In this document: in pieces, positions 33,279 to 41,382 of the stretch
How positions within the stretch are numbered: the stretch's first letter is position 1
How the letters are laid out: each line of letters starts with the position of its first letter
From: Nocardioides astragali
GTDB lineage: Bacteria; Actinomycetota; Actinomycetes; Propionibacteriales; Nocardioidaceae
NCBI RefSeq assembly: GCF_024436375.1
Contig: NZ_JAFMZM010000005.1
Span: 62,001-126,000 of the forward strand
Length of the DNA: 64,000 bases
Direction of reading: 5' to 3'
Notes under the pieces: generated by a model
Database searches by the model: none
What the model saw: the letters and a program-made list of their open reading frames with translations, nothing else
Told to the model about the DNA's origin: nothing
Made by a program: the position numbers and the translations under genes

Positions 33279-35393
33279 TTGGCCCAGCGCCAGCGTCAAC
33301 GCGGCAATCGCCGCACCCCTGCACACGCCCGCCACAAGGACAACGAGGGCATCGTCCCCGTCCTGGCGCGCGCCGTGCGCGAGCTCGAGTCGGCCGTCCA
33401 GCGCGGCCCGCTCGCCCCCGGACAGCGCGTGCGCTTCCAGGTCGTGGCCCTGCTCGCGCGCGAGCACCGCAGCGACGTACGCGCCTCGGCAGAGCTGACC
33501 GACGCCCAGAAGGCCGACGAGCTCAAGCGCCTCGACGGCATCGCGACGATCCTGGCCAAGACCGCCACCCGGGACCCGTCCCTGTTCGGCCTGCTGTCCG
33601 AGGAGTCCCGCATCACCGACAGCGCCCGCGACCTGCGGCTGGAGATGCTGCGGAAGGCGGGCATCGAGGCCGTCCCGGAGGAGCCCAAGCCCGACGACGA
33701 GGCCGGCCCCGGCCTCGGCGAGCGCAGGGTCATCCCGCAGTCCGTGGTGCAGCACCAGCTCGCCAACCCGTTCCTGGTCCCCGACTTCGAGATCGGCAAC
33801 GAGCGCCGCAGCACCCACGGCCGGCTGGCAACGTGGGAGCTGCTCGGCCCGCTGTTCCGCTCCTTCGAGCTCGGCGGCGCCTCCTCGTGCATGGACCTGC
33901 CTGAGGCCACCTCGCTCAACGCGCCCGGCAAGCTCGAGCTGATGCCGCACCAGGCCCGGATGATCGCCGCGGCCGCGGAGGGCCACCGCACCTTCCTGCT
34001 GGCCGACGAGCCCGGCCTCGGCAAGACCGCGCAGGCACTGCTCGCCGCCCAGGCCGCCAACGCCTACCCGCTGCTCGTGGTGTGCCCCAACGTCGTCAAG
34101 ACCAACTGGGCCCGCGAGACCGAGCGCTGGACCCCGCGCCGCCGCGCGACGGTCATCCACGGCGACGGTGACCAGCTCGACGCCTTCGCCGACGTCATCA
34201 TCGTCAACTACGAGATCCTCGACCGCCACGTCGGCTGGCTCAGCACCTTCGGCTTCCGCGGCATGGTCGTGGACGAGGCCCACTTCATCAAGAACAAGAC
34301 CTCGCAGCGCTCGCGCCACGTGCTCGAGCTCTCCGAGCGGCTGCGTGAGCGCACCGCCCGACCGCTGCTGATGGCCCTGACCGGCACACCGCTGATCAAC
34401 GACATCGAGGACTTCCGCGCGATCTGGCAGTTCCTCGGCTGGATCGACGACAACAAGCCGCTGGCGCGGCTGATGGAGGCGCTGGAGGAGACCGACCTGA
34501 CCCCGGCTGATCCTCCCTTCTACCCCGCGGCGCGCAAGGCCGTCATCGACATGGGCATCGTGCGGCGCCGCAAGGTGGACGTGGCCGCCGACATCCCCGC
34601 CCGCCGCATCGCCGACATCCCGGTCGAGCTCGACGACGAGGACGCCCGCTCCATCCGCGCGGCCGAGAAGGAGCTCGCGCGACGGCTGGTCCAGCGTTAC
34701 AAGGCCGCCCTGGAGACCAGGCGTACGGGCTCCGTCGTGGAGGGCATCGACCACGAGCTCGTACGCCGCGTCGCGACGTGGGAGCGCGAGGAGATGGACT
34801 CCGGCACCTCGGGGGAGAACGTCTTCTCGATGTTCCGCCGCATCGGCCGGGCCAAGGCGCACCTGTCGGCCGACTATGCCGCCCAGCTGGCGCGCAACGT
34901 CGGCAAGGTGGTCTTCTTCGCCCGCCACATCGACGTGATGGACATCGCCGAGGAGACCTTCACCCGGCGCGGCCTCAAGCACGCCTCGATCCGCGGCGAC
35001 CAGACGCCGAAGGCGCGCGAGAAGGCGATCAACGCCTTCGTCAACGACCCCGACGTCCAGGTCATCGTCTGCTCGTTGGCCGCGGCCGGCGTCGGCGTCA
35101 ACCTGCAGGTCGCCTCCAACGTCGTGCTCTCCGAGCTCTCGTGGACCGACGCCGAGCAGACCCAGGCGATCGACCGCGTGCACCGCATCGGCCAGAGCGA
35201 CCCCGTCACGGCCTGGCGGATCATCGCCGCGCAGACGATCGACACCCGTATCGCGGAGCTGATCGACTCCAAGGCGGGCCTCGCGGCGCGCGCGCTCGAC
35301 GGCTCCGACGAGGAGGTCTCGTCCTCGGCCAACGTCCAGACCGAGGCCCTGGTCGCCCTGCTCACCGACGCTCTCGAGCGCGAGCTCGGCTAG
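33279..35393 (+). CDS. SNF2-family DEAD/DEAH-box helicase
   Basis: 704 residues from a TTG preceded by GGGAGGA; a longer reading from 33162 lacks a ribosome site. N-terminal ~200 residues are basic and family-specific. The helicase core follows: Walker A DEPGLGKTAQ (~242), motif II VVDEAHFIKN (~331), motif III LTGTPLINDIEDF, and lobe-2 motifs KVVFFARHIDVMD, AAGVGVNLQ and QAIDRVHRIGQSD. Likely a DNA translocase in repair or restart. SMARCAL1/HepA-like proteins are the closest well-known relatives by motif spacing. Confidence 0.87.
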   Translation: MAQRQRQRGNRRTPAHARHKDNEGIVPVLARAVRELESAVQRGPLAPGQRVRFQVVALLAREHRSDVRASAELTDAQKADELKRLDGIATILAKTATRDPSLFGLLSEESRITDSARDLRLEMLRKAGIEAVPEEPKPDDEAGPGLGERRVIPQSVVQHQLANPFLVPDFEIGNERRSTHGRLATWELLGPLFRSFELGGASSCMDLPEATSLNAPGKLELMPHQARMIAAAAEGHRTFLLADEPGLGKTAQALLAAQAANAYPLLVVCPNVVKTNWARETERWTPRRRATVIHGDGDQLDAFADVIIVNYEILDRHVGWLSTFGFRGMVVDEAHFIKNKTSQRSRHVLELSERLRERTARPLLMALTGTPLINDIEDFRAIWQFLGWIDDNKPLARLMEALEETDLTPADPPFYPAARKAVIDMGIVRRRKVDVAADIPARRIADIPVELDDEDARSIRAAEKELARRLVQRYKAALETRRTGSVVEGIDHELVRRVATWEREEMDSGTSGENVFSMFRRIGRAKAHLSADYAAQLARNVGKVVFFARHIDVMDIAEETFTRRGLKHASIRGDQTPKAREKAINAFVNDPDVQVIVCSLAAAGVGVNLQVASNVVLSELSWTDAEQTQAIDRVHRIGQSDPVTAWRIIAAQTIDTRIAELIDSKAGLAARALDGSDEEVSSSANVQTEALVALLTDALERELG

Positions 35394-35537
35394 CTGTTGC
35401 GTTGGCCTCACCCTTGGGGGGTTGTCCGCGGCTCCGTGAACGCGTACGACTGAAGGTATGAGTGAGCGCAGCGAGCGAGTCATCCAACACAGCCCGACAT
35501 GTGCCTCATGCGCGCACGGAGCGAAGCGAGTACGTGC
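35394..35537 (+). other. Intergenic DNA with repeated GAGCGxAGCGAG motif
   Basis: No gene. GAGCGCAGCGAGCGAG occurs at about 35464-35479 and GAGCGAAGCGAG at about 35520-35531, the second just before the DUF5709 start. ATGAGTGAG occurs near both (35459 and 35538), so the DUF5709 start region looks like a duplicated copy of the upstream segment. The motif recurs in actinobacterial genomes near start codons. Confidence 0.5.
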
Positions 35538-36005
35538 ATGAGTGAGGATCGCGAGACCTACGGCGACATGTCCATCGACGACGAGGACCAGCTCCAGTCG
35601 GGCGACACACTCGACGACAACGACCTGGACGACGTGCTCGACCGCGGCTACTCGCCGCCGGACCGACCGCCCAAGGGCTATGACGACTACCCGACCGAGG
35701 CCGAGATGCGTCAGGGCGAGAGCCTCGACGAGCGGCTGGCGGAGGAGGAGCCCGAGGTCGACCCCTACGCCGAGGAGGAGGCCGACCTGGACTCGGACTC
35801 CGAGGACGAGAACGCACTCGACGAGCAGCTCGGCCTCGACGAGGCCGACGAGCGCACGGGCCGCCTCGTCCAGCCCGACTCAGGGCTGGGGGAGGACGTC
35901 GACAAGCAGGAGATCGCCTTCGACGTCGGAATCGACGGTGCCGGCGCCTCAGCCGAGGAGGCCGCCATGCACATCACCCGTGAGCCGGAGCCGCCGACCG
36001 GGTGA
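35538..36005 (+). CDS. DUF5709 family protein
   Basis: 155 residues, very acidic (runs of Asp and Glu throughout), no membrane segment. Conserved pieces: LQSGDTLDDNDLDDVLDRGY, SPPDRPPKG, SLDERLAEEEPE, and AAMHITREPEPP at the end. Widespread in actinobacteria, function unknown, probably partly disordered. Just after its stop the DNA changes character: the next ~1 kb contains broken genes. Confidence 0.82.
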   Translation: MSEDRETYGDMSIDDEDQLQSGDTLDDNDLDDVLDRGYSPPDRPPKGYDDYPTEAEMRQGESLDERLAEEEPEVDPYAEEEADLDSDSEDENALDEQLGLDEADERTGRLVQPDSGLGEDVDKQEIAFDVGIDGAGASAEEAAMHITREPEPPTG

Positions 36006-36528
36006 ACGGACTCCTTGGCTGAGTCAGCCGTTCTGCTCGGGTGACCCGTGCGACCCGGTGTGGGACGTCGTCTACGCGTGGGACAACGACGACAGCCTCT
36101 TCTGCGTCAACATGGTTGGCTTCTGCGAGAACGACTGGGACCAGTTGGGCGAGATCATGGACCGGATCCGCGTGGCCCAGGGCATCTGGGACGCCGGCGG
36201 TGAGATGCGTGGGGACTACGTGCTCATGCAGTCCTACTACCTGTGCGTGACGTAGGCGAACCGGGCCGACTGCGACCGTGCGCTCACCACGGTCGGGGAC
36301 CTGCCGAGCGGCGACAGCGTCGAGGCGATGACGCGTCTGAACTCGGTCCCCGTCGCACTGCCCCAAGGCGTGCCTGGCATCCGGATCAACACCGACTGGG
36401 CGCGCAAGGTCGCCGAGTTCATGCGGGCGAACGCTCGCGCGACCTCTGCGGGTCTGACCGCCGTCGTCGCCGTCGGGCTGGTCGTCGGCGACCGACCCGG
36501 CCGGATGGTCGCTGACAGGCCCCGATAA
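36001..36528 (+). pseudogene. Broken gene of unknown family: no start, one in-frame TAG
   Basis: The frame is open from about 36001 to a TAG at 36253-36255, then continues in the same frame to a TAA at 36526-36528. The first part has the composition of a real protein: four cysteines, several aromatics, DPVWDVVYAWDNDD and CENDWDQLGEIMDRIR. The second part ends in a hydrophobic stretch, AGLTAVVAVGLVVG. No start codon lies before the coding-looking part and there is no ribosome site. It looks like a gene whose 5' end is gone and which has gained a nonsense codon. The next frame is an SMI1/KNR4-like fragment, so a toxin-immunity origin is possible but unproven. Confidence 0.5.
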
Positions 36529-36907
36529 CCACCTCTGCCTCAGCCTGCATGTCCCGACGCTGGCCCAGGCGAGCACCCAAAGGGCCTTCGACGTCTCATT
36601 CAACCCAGAATGGAAGAAGCACGTCGGCATCGAACCCTACCGACCCAGTTGGCACCCAGTCCTCATCTCCTCCAACGGCTGGCACGTGTGCCTCGACAGC
36701 GACGGCTCGGCCAGGCCGCCGGGCACGCTGTTCGTCTTCGATCCGCAGGCCGGCCAGGACCCGTTCGAGCCCGAACGGTTCTTCCCCGACCTCGCCGAGC
36801 TGGTCTCGACCGTCGTCACGGCCTACGAGTCCGGTGCCGTTCCCCCCGTCGACACCTGGATCGAGCCAGAGGACCTGCCACCGGACGTGCGCAGGCTGGT
36901 CCGCTGA
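36503..36907 (+). pseudogene. SMI1/KNR4 (SUKH)-like protein, N-terminus missing
   Basis: One frame stays open from at least 36503 to the TGA at 36905-36907. Its translation resembles the C-terminal half of SUKH immunity proteins: RPSWHPVLISSNGWHVCLDSDG, split by a turn, then GTLFVFDPQAG, a Phe/Pro-rich stretch, and FFPDLAELVSTVVTAYESGA. No start codon with a ribosome site precedes it; a GTG at 36686 would give only the last 73 residues. SUKH proteins neutralise toxins of polymorphic or contact-dependent systems. Here only a remnant remains, directly after another broken frame. Confidence 0.55.
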
Positions 36908-37211
36908 AAGACTTCGTTACCTGCTGCCTTTGCGATGTTCTGGGGCAAGGTCTACCAAGGCGCTTTAACTGAGGGAGCGATGCGGGCATACGCGCGGTCG
37001 GTGACGGCGATGACATCGCTCGGCTGATCATGCTCGTTGAGCTCACCTCGCTGAATTCTGCAGAAGGGGCACGAGTAGTGAGCCGGTTCATGAGATATGC
37101 GCAGCACCAGCGAACTGTCGCAGTGGCACGTTCAGCACGAGAGATGACCCGGTGCGGGATCGTCCAGCGGGCATCGCCGAGCTCTCGATCGCGTCCGGAC
37201 AGGATGGCGCC
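36908..37211. other. 304 bases without a recognisable gene
   Basis: Short frames only. A 61-codon frame from 37030 (LVELTSLNSAEGARVVSRF) has no ribosome site and no recognisable family. The first ~80 bases are less GC-rich than the surroundings, fitting foreign or decayed DNA. No terminator or operator stands out. Confidence 0.5.
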
Positions 37212-37601
37212 ATGACGCAGCGACAGTTGGTGAGCTCCGGGGCCATGTGGGAGCCCGTGGTCGGCTATTCGCGGGCAGTGCGCGTGGGCCCGTGGGTGTC
37301 GGTGGCCGGCACCACGGCTGCCGCGGACGGCGGCGGCGCAGTGGGTGGTGATGATATCGGCGCCCAGGCGCGCGAGGCGCTGCGTCGCGTGGTGGCCGCC
37401 CTGGCGCAGGCCGGCGCTGGACCCGAGCACGTCGTCCGGACACGCATGTTCGTGACCGACATCAGCCGTTGGGAGGAAGTCGGTCGGGCGCACGGCGAGG
37501 TGTTCGGCGTCATCCGGCCTGCCACGTCGATGGTGGAGGTGAGCAGGCTCATCGACCCGGCGCTGCTCGTCGAGATCGAGGCCGACGCGGTCGTCCTGTA
37601 G
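37212..37601 (+). CDS. RidA/YjgF-family protein
   Basis: 129 residues, usual length for the family. It has GPWVSVAGTTAA near the N-terminus, HVVRTRMFVTDIS in the middle and the C-terminal RLIDPALLVEIEADAVV. RidA proteins hydrolyse reactive enamine/imine intermediates in the cytosol and assemble as trimers. The conserved Arg (VVRTRMF) and the C-terminal Glu region are present, so activity is plausible. It sits alone between broken genes. Confidence 0.87.
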   Translation: MTQRQLVSSGAMWEPVVGYSRAVRVGPWVSVAGTTAAADGGGAVGGDDIGAQAREALRRVVAALAQAGAGPEHVVRTRMFVTDISRWEEVGRAHGEVFGVIRPATSMVEVSRLIDPALLVEIEADAVVL

Positions 37602-37631
37602 GCGATCCGCTTGCGACGCGCGACCCCAAGA

Positions 37632-38216
37632 GGACCAAGACCGGGTCGCTCTCATGCGGTGCGAAGGCGCTCGGTCGCGGACGGTCAGGAGGCCGTGCGA
37701 GAAGCCGTGCTGTTTCGACCGGACGTCGCGCTGATGGACCTGAAGATGCCGGGCACCGACGGCTTCACAGCCATTCGCGAGCTGGCTCGAGTCGCGCCAT
37801 CGGTGCGGGTCTACGTGCTGACCATGTACGACGACAACGACTCGCTCTTCGCCGCGATGCGGGCCGGCGCCCACGGCTACCTGCTCAAGGGCGCCGAGCA
37901 GGACGACATCGCACGTGCGGTCCGTGCCATCGCGGCGGGCGAGGTCATCTTCGGTCCGAGCATCGCCGAACGGGTGCTGCACCATCTCAACTCGCCCCCC
38001 GCCGAGCCAATTCCCTTCCCGGACCTCACCGCGCGAGAGCTCGAGATCCTCGACCTGCTGGCCGCAGCGACGCCGACCGCCGTGATCGCTCGACGACTCA
38101 GCGTGGCGCCGAGGACGATCAGCAACCACATCTCCAACATCCTCACCAAGCTCCAAGTTGCCGACCGCACCCAAGCCGCGATGTTGGCTCGCGAGTCGGG
38201 GTTGGGGCGCAACTGA
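37632..38216 (+). pseudogene. NarL/LuxR-family response regulator lacking its first ~45 residues
   Basis: The coding-looking part begins at ADGQEAVREAVLFRPD, which in intact NarL-type regulators is about residue 45-50. The phospho-acceptor Asp (ALMDLKMPG), the Thr/Tyr region, the Lys (YLLKGAEQ) and the whole C-terminal HTH (LTARELEILDLLAAATPTAV, NHISNILTKL) are intact. The acidic DD pocket and helix 1 are missing; upstream codons are Arg-rich noise. No partner kinase is near. It could still make a DNA-binding protein from an internal start, but a fully working receiver is ruled out. Confidence 0.7.
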
Positions 38217-38710
38217 GCACCCGAATCGCCACCACTGACGACTCGACGGGGTCAGACCTCCGCTCCAGAACCTGGGTGAAGCGCCGGTGTCGATGCCGAT
38301 CGAGTCGTCCGCCCGCGTCACTCCGCGAGTGATGTGTGAAGTGTCGACGACGCTCGAGAACGAGACCATAGCGACGATTCATTTTCGAGCGTTGCCGACA
38401 GTGAAGGTCCTGGAAGGAGCGCGCTCGCCTCGTATGGGGATCGGCTTGAGGGACCCGTGTCTTCTGATTGTCGTGCTGGGCGTAGGGGCACGCGAGGCGG
38501 ACCCAGTGGCAGTGGAGCACCCGGGTCTGGGTCGAGCTGACGGTGTAGCACTGTCAGTCAAAATGGGGCAGGCCCAACAGAACGGGCGCTGGAGCCAGAT
38601 CGAGATACTGAGCTTCATGAGAATTTCATTGCGGGCGACGGCAGTGCGAGAGGTTAGCCGTCGACAGTCCGCCGGGAGTTTGGGCCACTGAAACAATCAG
38701 GGAGATGGGC
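38217..38710. other. About 490 bases with no recognisable gene
   Basis: Frames of up to ~134 codons exist on both strands but have no ribosome sites, no known motifs and the composition of chance frames. Base composition is less GC-rich than the core regions, especially 38540-38700. No repeat or hairpin stood out. It is part of the scarred accessory stretch. Confidence 0.5.
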
Positions 38711-38956
38711 ATGGAAGCAACCGACCCATACATTCAGCTTTCACCCGAGGCAGTCAGCATCATTGATCAGCTTGTCGATATTGCTCACGACGAAGGCGAC
38801 CCCGAGGCCGCGGGGATCGAGTGGTGCAGCCCGGATGACGAGCCGCCGATCGAAGCTCTAGAAGAGCTGCACAGGGCGGGAATCTGCCGGTACCACCGTC
38901 AGAACGAATCGGTGATCGTCAACTTCACTGCCGACGGTCGGCGCCGATACGCCTAA
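38711..38956 (+). CDS. Small hypothetical protein
   Basis: 81 residues from the ATG at 38711, with AGGGAG 8 bases before it (an ATG at 38705 is too close to that site). Acidic and soluble, with IQLSPEAVSIIDQLVDIAHD at the start and IVNFTADGRRRYA at the end. The pattern of a helix followed by a Tyr/His/Arg-containing strand looks like a folded small domain, but no family is recognised. Less GC-rich than its neighbours, in keeping with recent transfer. Confidence 0.55.
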   Translation: MEATDPYIQLSPEAVSIIDQLVDIAHDEGDPEAAGIEWCSPDDEPPIEALEELHRAGICRYHRQNESVIVNFTADGRRRYA

Positions 38957-39123
38957 CACTCCCCAAACTCCGTGAGCCTCGCTTCGTGTCCCAGGCGCTC
39001 GCTTGTGCGCGCGTCCCACGAGCGGAGCACCTGACCACGAGCGCGCGGATCGCGGCAGATCCGGATGTTCGTCGCTGATGGCCATGCGGCGAACGCCGTC
39101 CCCGTGCGGAGACGCGCAAGGTG

Positions 39124-39906
39124 CTAGCGGCAGAAGAGCATCCCGTTCTCCTCGATCCATGAGATGTCGGCCAGTTCCTCCTTCTCGACCCTGTGCTCGG
39201 CGACCCACGTCTTCTGAGGTTCTTGCCCTTGGGCGGCAAGGAACCGGACGTGTTCGCTGGTGTAGCGGATGCGCTGGACGACAGCATCGGCAACATCGAA
39301 GTCGGCGGGCATCCCGTACGCGTCAAGGAAGGCCTCAATGCGTGCGCGCCGGTCGGGGACCTCCGGGAAGTGGTGCCATTCGAGGGCTGCTTGGTCATCC
39401 CTCATCGGGGCGAACCACTGGAGGGCGTACGCAACATCGCTGAGCCTGGGTGCGCGGTGAAGGAAGTCCCAGTCGATGAGCGCGACGGCCTCGCCGTCAC
39501 GCCAGACGAAGTTCCAGGGTCCGGGGTCGGCGTTGACGAAGACGTCACCGCCCTGAACCGCCGGTGCGGCGAAGACGGCGTCGCCGGGTGGGACCCAATC
39601 CGCGGACGCGTCGTGGATACGTCGCAAGAGTCGCGCCGCCGACCGCAACCCCTGCTCGTCGTGCTGGTGTTTCCACCCGTCCCCGCCGCTCTCGCCCTCG
39701 ATGAATCGAAGCGTCTCGGTTTCGCCGTCCAGCGACACGGGCTCGGGGACGCAGTCCAGGCCCTTCGCGCGAAGGTGCCGCAGAAACGAGTGCACGGTGG
39801 CGGTGTGCGCCCCGGCCGGACGAGTGACCGTCTCGGACGTCAACTCGATCGGGCGGAACTGCTCGTTCACTTCCGCCGCTCGGTTGAGTACCTCGTCGTT
39901 CGCCAT
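39124..39906 (-). CDS. Phosphotransferase (APH fold) with altered catalytic motif
   Basis: 260 residues. The active-site segment reads NADPGPWNFVW where most members have HGDPGPWN: the His is Asn, but the catalytic Asp and the metal-binding Asn remain. VALIDWDFLHRAP supplies the second metal-binding Asp. A basic first helix and ETLRFIEGE are also typical. Likely still a kinase of small molecules; related genes are annotated as aminoglycoside phosphotransferase family. It sits alone; upstream DNA shows no operon partner. Confidence 0.8.
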   Translation of the reverse strand: MANDEVLNRAAEVNEQFRPIELTSETVTRPAGAHTATVHSFLRHLRAKGLDCVPEPVSLDGETETLRFIEGESGGDGWKHQHDEQGLRSAARLLRRIHDASADWVPPGDAVFAAPAVQGGDVFVNADPGPWNFVWRDGEAVALIDWDFLHRAPRLSDVAYALQWFAPMRDDQAALEWHHFPEVPDRRARIEAFLDAYGMPADFDVADAVVQRIRYTSEHVRFLAAQGQEPQKTWVAEHRVEKEELADISWIEENGMLFCR

Positions 39907-39997
39907 GCTGGCACCCTTCCACGATCGCCGGACGGGACACCAACAAGTTACGAGGACGCGAACTCATCGGCATGAGCGGATGCTCGGGTCGCGGCAC

Positions 39998-40939
39998 TCA
40001 GTGCGTTGGGGGGTGGGAGGTGAGTGTGCCTGCGTCAGCGTCGAGGGCGGCGTTCGTGCCGAGTGCGACACAGGCTTGGTCCATCACTCCAGCGTCGTCG
40101 AAGCCGTTGTGTCCGATGGACAGGCCACCCAGTATGGGGAGGTCGAGTGCTCCGAAGTGGTCCTGTAGTACGTCCACCAAGGCCCACCCTCGGTCCTCGT
40201 AGTCGTCGAACCCGGTGAACAGGCCCAGCGCGATTCCCGCGAGCCCGTCGAACGCACCCGCCCGACGCAGTTGGGTGAGTTGTCGGTCGATCCGACCGAG
40301 GCCCATGTCGCGCTTGTCTTCGAGCAGCAGGATGGCCCCGTGCAGCGGAGGCAGTCCAGCCCCGACCATGTGGCAAAGCGATGACAAGTTCCCGCCCAGA
40401 AGCGGACCTTCCGCGACACCGCTGTTGTGGATGCGGGCGGAGTAGGCGTCACTGTCGCGGTGGACCACCACGGGCTCAGCGTCGAGCAGCAGGCTCCGCG
40501 CGGTTTGGAGGGACTGCTTGCCGACCTGGAACAGGAACCCATGCACGGTGGGCAGACGGACTTCGCGCCATAGCGCCATGTGCAGGTAGGTGATGTCACT
40601 GAAACCGACCACCGGCTTGGGGTTTGCCCGGACGGCGTCGAAGTCGATGTCGTCGCAGATCCGGTATGCCCCGGCCCCGCCTCGGGTTGTGATGATTGCG
40701 CGGACGTTCGGGTCGCGGAAGGCGTCGTTCAGGTCTTGAAGCCGGTCGGAGTCGCGCCCAGCCATGTACCCCCACTGATCACGCGCGTGCTCGCCAACTT
40801 CAACTTCCAGTCCCCACGACTCAAGGACCGCCTGCGCAGCAGCGATGACGTCTTCGCTGGGGGTGCTGGCAGGAGAAACAAGTCGAACGAGGTCGCCTGC
40901 GGCCAGTGTGGGCCAACTCAGCAAGTTCTCTGGACTCAT
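39998..40939 (-). CDS. LD-carboxypeptidase / MccF-like peptidase, family S66
   Basis: 313 residues from the ATG at 40939, preceded by AAGGAG. S66 motifs: GDLVRLVSPASTP at the start, ITTRGGAGAYRICDDID, nucleophile Ser in VVGFSDITYLH, Glu in LLLEDKRD and His in GLSIGHNG, giving the Ser-Glu-His triad. The family trims tetrapeptides in murein recycling (LdcA) or inactivates microcin C-like peptides (MccF). Cytosolic; no signal peptide. Its place among accessory genes fits self-protection as well as wall recycling. Confidence 0.87.
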   Translation of the reverse strand: MSPENLLSWPTLAAGDLVRLVSPASTPSEDVIAAAQAVLESWGLEVEVGEHARDQWGYMAGRDSDRLQDLNDAFRDPNVRAIITTRGGAGAYRICDDIDFDAVRANPKPVVGFSDITYLHMALWREVRLPTVHGFLFQVGKQSLQTARSLLLDAEPVVVHRDSDAYSARIHNSGVAEGPLLGGNLSSLCHMVGAGLPPLHGAILLLEDKRDMGLGRIDRQLTQLRRAGAFDGLAGIALGLFTGFDDYEDRGWALVDVLQDHFGALDLPILGGLSIGHNGFDDAGVMDQACVALGTNAALDADAGTLTSHPPTH

Positions 40940-41382
40940 GGATGCGTCTCCTTCGGTGCAACCCGGCGACTCCGGGTGCTGAGTGTTCATGCCCGTCATC
41001 GGCGTGTCAGGGGCGGGAAACCTCCACGCTTCGGGGCGGTGCGAGGGAGTCTGCCCACCCGGAGACGCTCCTGCTTCTGCACGTCCCACATCGAGCACCG
41101 CTCATCCACCGTGGACATCTCGCAGACGCTAGATCATGGCTCTCCTCACGCTGAGCCAGGATCGAATGAGCGCGTGGCTGCATGATCCGCATCTCGGCAG
41201 ATCCGGTCGAGCAGATCGCGGCACGAGCGGACGCTTTGGAGAAGCCATCGTCCTATCAAGGTCACCTGTGTGCTCCGCGCGGTCGGACCGCGGACGGTAC
41301 GCCGGGCCACCCCCGGGGGAAGGGGACCCCCCGGCTCCTGCCCCACCCACTGCGGGGCATACGAGACACGTTGACGCGGCGG
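40940..41382. other. About 440 bases with no recognisable gene
   Basis: Short frames on both strands, none with a ribosome site or known motif. Near 41325-41365 there are runs of C and G (CCCCCGGG and GGGGACCCCCC) able to form a stem, which could end transcription of the RTX-like gene arriving from the right. Nothing else found. Confidence 0.45.

Noticed and set aside
33156..35483. Very long open frame antisense to the SNF2 helicase
   Set aside because: High-GC DNA leaves antisense frames open; the translation is Gly/Leu/Asp-rich without motifs, while the plus strand carries all helicase motifs.
36001..36907. Intact toxin-immunity system
   Set aside because: Both genes lack starts and one has an in-frame stop, so only remnants can be claimed.
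38287..38691. 134-codon open frame in the gap after the broken response regulator
   Set aside because: No ribosome site, no recognisable motif and chance-like composition.
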